DNA of 64,000 bases, from positions 21,526,414-21,590,413 of the forward strand of contig OX326958.1 of assembly GCA_946800325.1 (NCBI GenBank), given 5' to 3'. Below are positions 48,501-60,131 of the stretch, one piece after another. The number at the start of each line of letters is the position of its first letter. Position 1 is the stretch's first letter. Source of the DNA: Luzula sylvatica. Taxonomy: Eukaryota; Streptophyta; Magnoliopsida; Poales; Juncaceae. The position numbers and the translations under genes were made by a program. The notes under the pieces are model-generated. The model was given only the letters and a program-made list of their open reading frames with translations, had not been told where the DNA came from and made no database searches.

Positions 48501-48850
48501 AATGGTTCCACAAGACCAATAGTTTATGATTCTATGTACGGAGGCGAGTATATTGCGGTTATTAATCGCAAAAGGAAGTGGTATGGATCAAGGAAACATG
48601 ACCAAACTCTCGTAGCCACGAGTTATCGGATTTATGGTTGTTTATTGCGTGAAACGCAATAGTACAAGCCAAAAATGCCGAGGTCACAACCACTTCTAGC
48701 CAATACTCAGAAAATTTCATTTGATCCATGAAATTTTGTGAAAAGATGTGATCGTAGGTATTGGAAATGTTCCAATCCTGCTGAAGATTAACACTAGCGG
48801 GAACGTGCGGACCCGTTTACAAAACCGCTCTCTCTAGTCGCGCGTGACTG
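45540..48850 (+). pseudogene. Decayed gag-pol of element B
   Basis: Fragments recall element D's proteins. 45815-46084 matches the Gag stretch HMHSMDKTIPELH and the basic region following it. 46816-47196 matches the region after the integrase core. 48290-48662 corresponds to RNase H and the pol end. Stops and frameshifts are dense, and long parts of RT, including YVDD, are not recognisable. Copy A carries the same decay. Confidence 0.75.
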
Positions 48851-50080
48851 TCATGCGATGACTATGGGTATGGAGATACCTAGAGGAGGAAGAAGAGAGT
48901 AGAGTGTAGTTATCTAATACGATAGTCCTCGCAGGTTGTGGGTATGGAGATACCCATAGGTAAACGTTGTATCACCCAAATACTTAGTCCATATGAATGT
49001 ATCCCTTTTAAAAATTTTGTTTACTTAAATTTTCATGCATTCACCTTTTATGAAAACTGTGTGCGGGTTGTGTAATATGATTGTTACATGAACCCTGATT
49101 TGAGCTTGTGTGGACGTCGACATGGTTGAGGACCATGTGCAGCGAAACCGTCACACTTAAAGTGTCATTTCTAAACATCCCTAGTCGCGGGTCAGTTTGC
49201 TTAAGAGAGAAGCATTACTATTACAAGGGAATAGACTGAACGCGTACACTAGTACGTTAGCCGAGGAGATGATTATGTTTTGCTAATCATGGGACAAGGT
49301 GTTTGTCGAATCGGGAACGTAGATATATGTTAGGTTACATGTATTGGATATGACCGAAGCCGCGAGACCATGACATGCTTTAGTCATTATAGATGGACTT
49401 GCGACGGATGGGGTTTTAGATTCTTCATACTTGAGGGGATCATTGATTGCGTTACGTGCGTAACACAATGCTTTGATATGATCTTACGCTCACCGTAACA
49501 AGGAGTTAAAAGGGTCATCATTGGGTATTGTCCGAAACACGGAATTCAATGTGAGTCTCCAAGATAGGAATTGTTTATTCCGAAAGGAAGAGATATCTCT
49601 TAGGCGCCGCTCGATGAGTCGATTAACGAAAACCGTGGCCACGGTCAATGATATTAATGGTTAATATCGATTGAAATTTGTTAACTCAACTCGGAATCGG
49701 GAAATAAGTGTAGTTAATCAAATTATAAGGATGACTATTACCATGCCTTTTGATTAACGGATATCGTAAACAAGAGAACTAGTAACCGCTATTCGAGATA
49801 GGCACAATGATCACAATCATTATTCGTTTAACATGGGTAGCTATGATGGAGTGACTAGATCCCGCTCATGAGCTTGTAGGCATTGGAAACAACCTACTGC
49901 CATCGTTAAGTCGAACCTACATGGTCACACAATGAGTCGTACTAAGTCGGGTTTGATCATAAAATTGTCACATTGGATGTGCATAGCTTGGTATTTGATA
50001 CGCGAGCTATATTCTCTAAAATCGTGCGTATTGGATATGCATGAGTATCTTTTAGGTAGATCTGAAATTGAGTGGGAGAC
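48851..50080 (+). other. 3' untranslated region and PPT of element B
   Basis: A non-coding stretch with two short hairpins of the form GGGTAT-GGAG-ATACCC (48866-48881, 48941-48957). A conserved non-coding block is shared with copy A (48851-49665 matches 1-800). A purine-rich tract, AGTGGGAGA (50071-50079), directly before the 3' LTR is the likely polypurine tract. Confidence 0.6.
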
Positions 50081-51081
50081 TGAAGGAAATACAGTTTCAG
50101 GATCAACCGTAAAAGTGTACACAAGGATAAACGAATGTAGTCGTACATTCGTGGCCATAACTGTCAGTGGGAAAATCCGATTTGAATGGTTCAAATTGGG
50201 TTATATAGATAATTAGATTATCTATAACCTTCATGTAGAAATATATTTCATATGAACGAAGTATTAGTGTCGTTTATGTGAAATACCGAAAGGGTGCAAC
50301 AGTATGACATACAGTTAGTAAAACAGTCATAACGTTTGCATACGAACTCCAATTGGGCTGGGCCAAATTGGGTTGTGTAAATAATTAGATTATCTACAAC
50401 TTTCATGTTGGGTGATTTTCTGTCTGAGAAATTTATCAATTTCGAAATGACAGAATACTGACCAGGTTCATGCAGTTTTCTGTGTGAGAGGGTGTATATT
50501 GGATATACATGCCTTTTGGCTAATCCTGATCCTATTAGGTATAAATAGGATACTTTCTCTCTCATCCATATCAGTTGAATCATTCTAAGCAAGTGATTAT
50601 TCTGCCCAATATACACAAGAAAAAGAGCAAATTCAGATTTGATCTTTAGTGAGTGAAAGGGTGCGAAGAGAGAGAAATCGAGAAAGGAGTTTCTCGAGTA
50701 ATAGAGAATCGATTAGATCGAGCAAGTTCGCCGGTGCATCGTCTAGGCAGGTGCATCCGCGACCGACGTCTTGCGACTCACGGTGGATACAAGTAGAGGA
50801 GCGACAATTGTGGCTCTTGGATTGTGATCGACTCAAGGAGTGAGAAGACGGTCAACGAACGGTGAAAGACGCGTGGTATGGGACGCGCGGATTGTCACCA
50901 ACGTGACAGGAGATAGAAGGCGGCGATCAACCCTTCGTGCGTGATCAATTTCACGCTGGTATAGATCTATCCTTCTATTCGCATCGTACCCTCGAAGTCA
51001 TGGCGTGATCTCGGGAATCGGGGAATCGGACCGGGCCTTCATTCCGCTGCGCGGGCCCGGGGTCGAGGATATTCTCCAACA
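50081..51081 (+). repeat. 3' LTR of element B
   Basis: 1001 bp, TGAAGG to CCAACA. By eye two substitutions relative to the 5' LTR, near 50811 (G for T at 43417) and near 51028 (G for C at 43634). It is followed directly by the target duplication tgttt and continuing satellite. Confidence 0.93.
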
Positions 51082-51086
51082 TGTTT

Positions 51087-52479
51087 TTCGATTCATGACA
51101 ATCTTTTAACGTTCTCAAAAGTCCAAATAACGTATTTTTGAGATGGTTTGGATCTATCTTGTACTACGTAAGTTTTCACCATATTGTACAAACACTAAGA
51201 AAGTTTTCTTTTCGATTCATAACAATCTTTTTACGTTTTCAGGAGTCCAAATAACGTGTTTTTAGATCATTTCTATCATATCTTTTATTACACAATTTTT
51301 CACCAAATTTCACATAAACTAAGAAAGTTTGTTTTTCGATTCATAACAATCTTTTAACACTCTGAGGAGTCCAAATAACCTGTTTTTGAGATAGTATGGA
51401 TTGAATCTTTTACTACATAACTTTTCACCAAATTGTACAAACACTAAGACAGTTTTCTTTTCGATTCATAGCAATCTTTTTACGTTTTCAGGAGTCCAAA
51501 TAACGTGTTTTTGAGAACCAAATTTTACAAAAACTAAGAAAGTTTGTTTTTCTATTCATAACAATCTTTTAACTTTCTGAGGAGTCCAAATAACGTATTT
51601 TTTAGATGGTTTGGATCGAATCTCTTACTACGTAACTTTTTACCAAACTGTACAAACACTAAGAAAGTTTTCTTTTCCATTCATATCAATCTTTTTACGC
51701 TTTGAGGAGTTTAAATAACATGTTTTTAGATCGTTTGTATCGTATCTTTTACTACATAACTTTTCACCAAAATTTACAGACACTAAGAAAGTTTCTTTTT
51801 TCGATTCATAACAATCTTTTAACATTATGAGGAGTCCAAATAATATGTTTTTTAGATGGTTTGTATCGAATCTCTTACTAGGTAACCTTTTACCAAATTA
51901 TACAAACACTAAGAAAACTTTTTTCCCATTCGTATCAATCTTTTTACGCTTTGACGAGTTCAAATAACGTGTTTTTAGATCATTTGTATCGTATCTTTTA
52001 CTACATAAGTTTTCACCAAATTTTACAAACACTAAGAAAGTTCGTTTTTCGATTCATAACAATTGTTTAACGCTCTGAGGAGTCCAAATAACGTGTTTTT
52101 GAGACGGTTTGGATCGAATCTTTTACTACGTCACTTTTCACCAAATTGTACAAACACTAAGAAAGTTTTCTTTTCAATTCATAACAATTTTTTTACGTTT
52201 TGAGGAGTTCAAATAATGTGTTTATAGATCATTTGTATTGTATCTTTTACTACATAAATTTTCACCAAATTAATTATATAAACACTAAGAATGTTTGTTT
52301 TTCTATTCATAACAGTATTCTACCATTCTGAGGATTCCAAATAATTTTTTTTTAGAAGGTTTGGAACGAATATCTTACTAAGTAACTTTTTACCAAATTG
52401 TACAAACAATAAGAAAGTTTTTTTTCCCATTCATATCAATCTTTTTACGTTTTTAGGAGTTCAAATAACGTGTTTTTAG
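51087..52479. repeat. 124 bp satellite, block 2
   Basis: Continues block 1 in phase: the monomer cut by element B resumes and B and A types keep alternating. One A monomer near 51490-51530 has an internal deletion joining GTTTTTGAG to AACCAAATTTTAC. The block ends at the tttag target duplication of element C (52475-52479). Confidence 0.9.
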
Positions 52480-52876
52480 TATTAAAATTAATGCTTTAAT
52501 ATTTTAAATAATAATATTATTAATATTTTGGACAGGATAATTAATAGAAGTATCTAGAATATTATTAAGGGGGGTGTCTATTAAATCAAAAGATGTCTAC
52601 TAATAAAAGAGTGTATGTAGTTAGGATGTGTCTCTTAGATAAAGGTGTCTCTAGGGGATGGATAGTATTTCCTATTTAATTGTACTGATTGTAATGTTTT
52701 GTTGAAGAGAAAAAAAAGAAAGATAAAATTTGTCCACTGCTCTCTGTCTCAATGTGTCTAATTAAAAAAAGGGCCTGTGTTGTTGCCTGTTGCCTCGTGA
52801 TATTATAAAGGCAGAATTGAGGGCCACTTTCTCTTGTGATATTAATCCTTTGTATCTTCCCATCCAAGTTCCAACA
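52480..52876 (+). repeat. 5' LTR of element C (397 bp)
   Basis: TATTAAAATTAATGC to CAAGTTCCAACA. It contains TAATATTATT-rich U3 sequence and a poly-A/G tract that differs in length from the 3' LTR. Confidence 0.92.
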
Positions 52877-52879
52877 AAT

Positions 52880-52889
52880 TGGTATCAGA
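52880..52889 (+). other. Primer-binding site of element C
   Basis: TGGTATCAGA, three bases after the LTR end. It matches the first ten bases complementary to initiator methionine tRNA; the next bases diverge. Confidence 0.8.
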
Positions 52890-52952
52890 TCAACGGTTGT
52901 TTGCGAGTGTTTACGAAAGTGAGTTTGACGAAGTTTGGAGAAGGAGAAAGCC

Positions 52953-55900
52953 ATGACAAACCAAGGCGGTGTTTTCGGGCTCCCACAAATTTCGCAACTT
53001 ATTTTCGATGACGAAAAATACGATTATTGGAGTATTAAAATGAAGACTATTTTGATCGCGCAAGATCTATGGAAAATAGTAGAAGAAGGAGTGGACACGG
53101 CAAAAGAAGGATAAACTTCCGATGCATTGAAAGCAAATAAGAAGAAAGATGCAAAAACCTTATACTTGATACAACAAGTAATTTCGAATAAATTATTTCC
53201 GCGAATAATTGGCGCTAAAACTTCGAAGGAAGCGTGGACGATTTTGCAACGAGAATTTCAAGGAAACGAAAAAGTGAGGACGGTTAAACTCTTGACGCTT
53301 AAGAGGGAATTCCAAAACTTGAAGATGAAGGAGAACGATACCCTCAAAGATTTTTTCTCGAATATTTTGGAAGTGGTAAACCAAATAAAAGGCTTTGGCG
53401 AAAATTTGACCGATAAATAGGTTTGCGAAAAAATACTTATTAGTCTTTCTTCAAAATACAACAACATGGCGTCTATTATCGAAGAAACCAAAGACCTAGC
53501 GACTCTTAGTATGCATGACTTGATGGGTTCTTTAGAGAGGCACGAACAACGATTAAATCGAGATACCGAGCAATCTTTGGAGAGTGCGTTCCAATCAAAA
53601 ACTGCCGTAACCGAATCATCAAACCAAAATACGGTTAAGGGATAATCATTCCGTGGTGGTCGAAACGGTCGAGGTCGAGGAAGATTTGGAAGAGGAGGAG
53701 GTAGAAGCAATTACCAAAATAACCAAGAGAGATGGTGCGATGTGTGCAAAAGTTCGACTCATACCGAAAAAGATTGTTGGAATAAAGGGAAGCCTCAATG
53801 CTACAATTGTAAGAAATTCGGCCATATGAAAAAGGATTGCCGAGTTAAAGCAAATGAACAAGCCAACTATACCGAAGAGAAAATCGACAACGAAAATATT
53901 TTCTACGCGTGTCAAGCGGCCTTTGAGAAGAAGAATGATGTGTGGTACGTCGATAGCGGGTGTAGCAATCATATGACCGGAATCGAATCGGTCTTTAGCG
54001 AAATCGACAAGACGGCAACTACTCAAATTACCATGGGAAATGATGCGGTTGTTCGATCTAAAGGAAAAGGAACGATTGCGATTGAGTCGAAGAAAGGTCG
54101 AATGTTCATTTGAGATGTGTTGTTTGTTCCGGAGTTGGCGCAAAATTTGTTGAGTGTTGGACAATTGGTTGAGAATGGACACACAGTCCATTTCGAAGGC
54201 GATTGTTGCAGAATTTTTGAGAAGGCGAAAAACGGAAGTCAAGTAATAGCGAATATTAAAATGGAGAAAAATCGAAATTTTTCTCTCATTCTAAAAGCAT
54301 CGAAACTTGTTGCTTTGGCAGCCGGTGCGGAAGATTTGTCGTGGTTGTGGCATAAAAGGCTCGGCCATGTGAATTTTGGGAGTTTGAAATTCTTGAGTAA
54401 GAAAAATATGGTCTACGGTTTAACGAATATTGAGGAGAAGGATGATGTGTGTGAGGCGCGTGCTCTCGGCAAAATACATCGAGAATCATTTCCGAAAGAA
54501 AATGCATGGATGGCGACAAAATCATTGGAGCTAGTGCATACCGATGTTTGTGGTCCGATGAAGACACCTTCGCAAGGCGGTAACCGATATTTCATTATCT
54601 TCATAGAGGATTACTCGAGGATGTGTTGGATTTATTTCATTAAACAAAAATCCGATGCGTTTTCTATCTTCAAGAAGTTCCAAAGGATGGTTGAGAGACA
54701 AAGTGGATGCTTCATCAAGAAATTACGAAGTGGTCGAGGCGGCGAATACAACTCAAAAGAGTTCGACAAATTTTGTGAAGATATTGGCTTAGAGAGACAA
54801 TTGACGGTTGGGTATACACCCGAGCAAAATGGTGTTGCCGAAAGAAAGAATAGGACAATCGTTGAGATGTCACGAGCGATGTTGAATGAGAAGGGCATTC
54901 CGACTAATTTTTGGGCCGAGGCCGCGAGTACCTCGGTTTATTTGTTAAATCGATGTCCGACAAAAGCGGTGAAAGATAAAACTCCGTTTGAAGTATGGTC
55001 CGGTGGCAGAAAACCATCGGTCAATCACTTGCGAATTTTTGGATCTATTTGCTACGCGCATGTTCCAAAAGAGATGAGACACAAGCTTGAAGAAAAAGGA
55101 GAAAAATGTGTCTTTGTAGGTTATAGCTCACAATCAAAGGGTTATAGACTCTTTAGTTTGAAAAGAAATAAATTAATAACGAGTCGCGATGTGATTTTTA
55201 ACGAAAAAGATAAGTGGAATTGGAAGGAAAAAATTGTTGACGATGTCCCCGTTGTAGTAGAAGAAAAACAATCCGAGCCGCGAGTTGAGAAGAATGATGA
55301 TCAAGACGAAAGTGAAGAAAAAGAAGAAATACCGCGATCTCCTCCGACAAATATCGCATCGAGTCCCTCAACACGGAAACCAACAACACCGGCAAAAATG
55401 AGAAGATTGAGTGATATTTATATGAATTGTAATTTTTGTGTCATAGAACCGGCATGTTTCGAGCAAGCGGTTCAAGAAGAGGTTTGGAGAAAAGTGATGG
55501 AAGAAGAAATAAAAATGATCGAGAAAAACGAGACTTGGGAGTTAGTCGAGAAACCGAACGAGAAAGGTGTGATCGGGTTAAAGTGGATATATAAGACGAA
55601 AACGAATCCGGATGGATCGGTTCAAAAATATAAGGCGAGACTAGTTGCGAAAGGATACTCTCAACAACCCGGTACCGACTATCAAGAGACGTTTGCGCCG
55701 GTGGCAAGACACGAGACGATTTGGTTGTTGATTGCATTGGCGGCGCATAAAGGTTGTAAATTATACCAACTTGATGTGAAATCTGCTTTTCTAAATGGTG
55801 TGTTGAAAGAAGAGGTCTACGTGGAGCAACCGTAAGGGTTTGTGCTTGACGAATACGACAACAAGGTGTACAAATTGAAGAAGGCTTTGTATAGGCTGAA

Positions 55901-56996
55901 ACAAGCACCCCGTGCATGGTATAGCAATATCGATTCTTACTTCACCGAAAAAGGGTTTAAAAGGAGTCCGAGTGAACCAACCCTTTATCTCAAGCAAGGC
56001 AAAACCGGTATGATTATCGTTTCTCTTTATGTCGATGATTTAATTGTGACCGGTAGTGACGAAAAGATGGTGCGAGAATTCAAGGAGGATATGTTGAAGA
56101 AATACGAGATGAATTATTTGGGGTTACTTCATTATTTTTTGGGTATCGAGATTAATCAAAGAGAAGATGGAATTTTTATTTCGCAAATGAAGTATGCCCA
56201 AAATATTCTCGCTAAATTTAAAATGGAGAATTGTAATCCGGTGACGATACCGATTTTGGTGAATGAAAAGATGATGAAAGAAGATGGAAGTGGTGATGCC
56301 GATGAATCGATCTATAGAAGCTTAGTTGGTAGCCTATTATACCTTACCGTTACAAGACCCGACATTATGTATGGAGCGGGTTTGTTATCTCGGTTCATGA
56401 ATAAGCCGAGTAAATTACACTTTGGAGTTGCAAAGAGGTTGTTGCGATACATACAAGGTACCAAAGATTTCGGACTTATGTATGAGAAGAATGAGAAACC
56501 GAAAATAAAATTAATTGGATTTTGTGATAGCGATTGGGCCGGTAGTGTGGATGACATGAGAAGCACATCCGGTTACGCATTTACCCTCGGATCGGGTATA
56601 TTTTCATGGGCCTCGAAGAAGCAAGAACGAGTCGCGTTTTCAACAGCGGAGGCGGAATTCGTGTCGGCAAATGAAGCCGCAGGACAAGTTGAATGGTTGA
56701 GAAAAGTGTTAGAAGACATGGGGGAGAAATAAGAAACCGCGACGGTTCTCTTTTGCGATAATCAATCCGCGATAGCCATGTCAAAGGATTCCGTCTTCCA
56801 TAGTCGAACTAAACATATCAAGCTACGACATCAATTTATTCGAGAAGTTGTTGGAGATGACGAACTCGTGGTCAAGCATGTCAAATCCGAAAATCAATTG
56901 GCGGACATTTTCACCAAGGTGCTTCCAAGCGAGAAGTTTATTCGTTTTCGAGAAATTATGGGAATGACAAGTAAAAGCATTAAGGGGGAGTATTAA
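52953..56996 (+). pseudogene. Copia gag-pol with six in-frame stops and no frameshift
   Basis: One frame of 1348 codons runs from ATG 52953 to the stop at 56994-56996, which overlaps the LTR by six bases. It carries Gag (DDEKYDYWSIKMK), a CCHC knuckle CYNCKKFGHMKKDC (about 53798-53839), protease DSG (about 53950), integrase, RT with YVDD (56028-56039) and RNase H with DIFTK. Stops lie at 53112 (TAA), 53418 (TAG), 53643 (TAA), 54111 (TGA), 55833 (TAA) and 56730 (TAA). Integrase is also damaged: the usual CxxC after the HH pair reads CEAR, and the second catalytic Asp is Gly (RSGRGGEY near 54729). No protein of full length can be made. Confidence 0.92.
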
Positions 56997-57395
56997 AATT
57001 AATGCTTTAATATTTTAAATAATAATATTATTAATATTTTGGGCAGGATAATTAATAGAAGTATCTAGAATATTATTAAGGGGGGTGTCTATTAAATCAA
57101 AAGATGTCTACTAATAAAAGGGTGTATGTAGTTAGGATGTGTCTCTTAGATAAAGGTGTCTCTAGGGGATGAATAGTATTTCCTATTTAATTGTACTGAT
57201 TGTAACGTGTTTTGTTGAAGAGAAAAAAAAAAGAAAAAAGATAAAATTTGTCCACTGCTCTCTGTCTCAACGTGTCTAATTAAAAAAAAGGGCCTGTGTT
57301 GTTGCCTGTTTTCTCGTGATATTATAAAGGCAGAATTGAGGGCCACGTTCTCTTGTGATATTAATCCTTCGTATCTTCCCATCCAAGTTCCAACA
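56981..57395 (+). repeat. PPT and 3' LTR of element C
   Basis: The purine tract AAGGGGGAG (56982-56990) directly precedes the 405 bp LTR (56991-57395). The LTR differs from the 5' copy by about nine substitutions and by indels in A-tracts plus a 2 bp TG insertion. Confidence 0.9.
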
Positions 57396-58470
57396 TTTAG
57401 ATCATTTGTATCGTATTTTTTACTACATAACTTTTTACCAAATTTAACAAACACAAGGAAAGTATGTTTTTGGATTCATAACAATCTTTTAACACTCTGA
57501 GGAGTCGAAATAACGTGTTTTCGAGATGGTTTGGATTGAATCGTTTACAATGTAACATTTCACCAAGTTGTACAACCACTAAGAATGTTTTTTTTCGATT
57601 CATATCAATCTTTATACGTTTTGAGGAGTTCAAATAATACGTTTTTAGATCATTTGTATCGTATGTTTTACTACATAACTTTTAACCAAATTTTACAAAT
57701 ACTACTAAAGTTTTTTTTTCATTCATAACAATCTTTTAACTTTCTGAGGAGTCCAAATAACATGTTTTTGAGATAGTTTCGATCGAATCTTATACTACCT
57801 AACTTTTCACAAATTGTACAAACACTAAGAAATTTCTCTTTTTGATTCATAGAAAAATCTTTTTATGCTTTGAGTAGTTCGAATAACATGTTTTATATCG
57901 TTTGTATCGTATCTTTTACTGCATAACTAATCACCAAATTTTACAAACACTAAGAAAGTTTGTTTTCCGATTTATATCAATCTTTTAACATTATGAGGAG
58001 TTCAAATAGCGTGTTTTTTAGAAGGTTTGGATCGAATCTCTTACTACGTAATTTTTCACCAAATTGTACAAACTCTAAGGAAGTTTTCTTTTTCATTCAT
58101 ATCAATCTTTTTACGCTTTGAGGAGTTCAAATAACGTGTTTTTAGATCATATGTATCGTATCTTTTACTACATAACTTTTCACCAAATTTTACAAACACT
58201 AAGAAAATTTGTTTTCCGATTCATAACAATCATTTAACACTCCGATGAGTCCCAATAACGTGTTTTTTAGATGGTTCGCATCGAACCTTTTACTACGTAA
58301 CTTTTCACCAAATTCTACAAACATAAAGAAAGTTTTCTTTTCCATTCATATCAATATTTTTACATCTTGAGGAGTTCAAATAATGTGATTTTAGATCATT
58401 CGTATTGTATCTTTTACTACATAATTTTTCACCAAATTTTACAAGCACTAAGAAAGTTTGTTTTTTGATT
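57396..58470. repeat. 124 bp satellite, block 3
   Basis: About nine further alternating monomers; the first completes the A monomer cut by element C. The last recognisable piece is GTTTTTTGATTCAAAAGAATC near 58458-58480. Total satellite in the window is about 4.3 kb, or about 36 monomers. Confidence 0.9.
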
Positions 58471-58619
58471 CAAAAGAATCTTATACCTTTTCGAAAACTT
58501 TGACACATAAAAACTCGATTTTGATCGTTGGAAGTGTTATATTTTTAATATGAGTCTTATATTCTGAAATTTTAGGAATAATAATCTACAAATATCAAAA
58601 CCCTATTTTTGATATTTAT

Positions 58620-59299
58620 TACAGTCGGTAAAGCTTCCCCTTGTCGTATACAACCGGAATCGTTCCGGTTAAGCTCCGACCTTGCTCGTTCTTGCTCTCC
58701 TTATATCACAATGAAAGATCTCAAATTGAGATCTTTCTACCCGTATCCACCTTGAGTTCTCCCCTTCCGGTTACACGTGAATCCTCTTAGTGTACCTACG
58801 CGTAAACTTGCGTGAATCTGAATTTGAGAAATCTCCAAATTCTCTCTTTTCTCTAATGATTTTCTTTAGGAAGAAGATGAAGAAGAAATCACAAAAAACT
58901 CTGTTATTTTTTCACTTCCAGATCTAATGATTAATACTATTAATCTCAGATCATACCATTAATTACATGACAATTAATTGGAAATAAAAACTGTCAACAC
59001 AGAATTCGAAACATAGTTCGTTCGAACACACCTTAAGGTTCGTTCGAACACAACTTAAAGTACGTTCGAACGAACCTGCCACTGTTACTGTGTTTCAGTT
59101 CTACATAGATGCGTTCGAACTGAATAACCCATTCAATCGAACGTATCATAGTGCGTTCAAACGAACCATCTTTGTCCGTTTGAACGAACCATCTCCTGGT
59201 TTGTGAGTTTGCACAATCTCATTGTGAACTCAATCATTTTATCATTCTTATTTGTACGTTATTCTAAGTTGATCCAAAACTATATTTTCTTCATATAGT
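58620..59299 (-). repeat. Divergent solo-LTR-like sequence with GTTCGAAC array
   Basis: The minus strand begins TGAAGAAAATATAGTTTTGG at 59299, matching the LTR start of copy A, and includes AACTCAAGGTGGATACGGGT near 58740-58760, a block found in the LTRs of A, B and D. The inner boundary is unclear (somewhere 58490-58640). No primer site or body follows, so it is probably a solo or truncated LTR. Palindromes of the GTTCGAAC type cluster at 59000-59190. Confidence 0.55.
59000..59190 (-). repeat. Array of GTTCGAAC-type palindromes
   Basis: About eight copies of GTTCGAAC or GTTCGAACGAAC and near variants (around 59018, 59040, 59063, 59111, 59135, 59153 and 59175). They sit in the U3 part of an LTR-like sequence, as the CGTCATGACGCA array does at 13661. 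The binding factor, if any, is unknown to me. Confidence 0.65.
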
Positions 59300-60130
59300 A
59301 ACAACAATTATTAAGGAAATTCCAAAATATTTGGAGTATCCTTGTGAAATTTAAAATTAGTTCTTGTACATTGGAAATTTTGCAATTTAGGAGATTATGT
59401 TTGAAACTTTCCATGCTTTCGGGCATATTAGCAAAAAAATTTAGAATAAATCAGAAAAATTCGTTTGTTATCCGTTCATTGATTTCAATTTGTCTGGTTT
59501 GCTAAACATTAAGCTTACAACTCATGGATTATCAATGAACTCTCTAAACATTAAAATTTTATTTCCGAAACATACATAAATCATTTTATAAAGATAAAAA
59601 GCATGATGAGATGGAACACATGAGAGGTACATAAGCAATTGATGGTTAGAACTCGGAAAGTAATTTTCATGCTAATAACAAAACAAATGACGATTGGGTT
59701 AAAGAAAATAGCATAAAACAAGAGCGTGTAAAACACTTGTCATTGATATTTAAAATAAGATACCTGAGAAATTCAAAAGAAATTATTTGAAAAAATAGTT
59801 AGAATTGTTAATCTGAAATTGGTGAATTGGTCTAGCGTACTCCACAAAATTTACCCATCCATCAAGAAATTGCAAATAAAATAACTGGAGATAATCATAG
59901 CTTATTATCAACCATAACGATCCAAAATCAGAAAAATGAATAATTGGGAAATTTATTAAAGCAAGAAAAAACTAACCCAAGTTGTGGTTATTTATGCAAA
60001 TTTCGTGGTTATATTTGAGCTTGCATATGTTGGGTTGGTATGGAGACGGAGCAGTTACATGACTAATATTGTCATACCTAAATATTGTTGATTGGGCCAT
60101 GTTTGTCTTCTCTAATAATACTTCAATAGA
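59300..60130. other. AT-rich DNA, no gene seen
   Basis: No long open frames, element ends or obvious repeats. Confidence 0.5.
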
Positions 60131-60131
60131 T

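Larger units (their letters stand above)
42687..51081 (+). mobile_element. Element B: young, non-coding Ty1/copia element (8395 bp)
   Basis: A complete element with two 1001 bp LTRs, primer site, leader, PPT and a 5 bp target duplication tgttt (42682-42686 and 51082-51086), inserted in the satellite. By eye the two LTRs differ at only two positions, so insertion was recent. The internal region is copy A's decayed gag-pol, not D's intact one. B must therefore have been copied with proteins supplied by another element. Its LTRs instead resemble those of D. Confidence 0.93.
52480..57395 (+). mobile_element. Element C: Ty1/copia element, full-length but inactivated (4916 bp)
   Basis: LTRs of 397 and 405 bp, a primer site, one gag-pol frame and a PPT, flanked by the duplication tttag (52475-52479 and 57396-57400). 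The LTRs begin TATTAAAATT and end TTCCAACA, so termini are TA...CA rather than TG...CA. About nine substitutions plus small indels separate the two LTRs, so it is older than B. It belongs to a different copia lineage from A, B and D: short LTR and different Gag. Confidence 0.92.
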
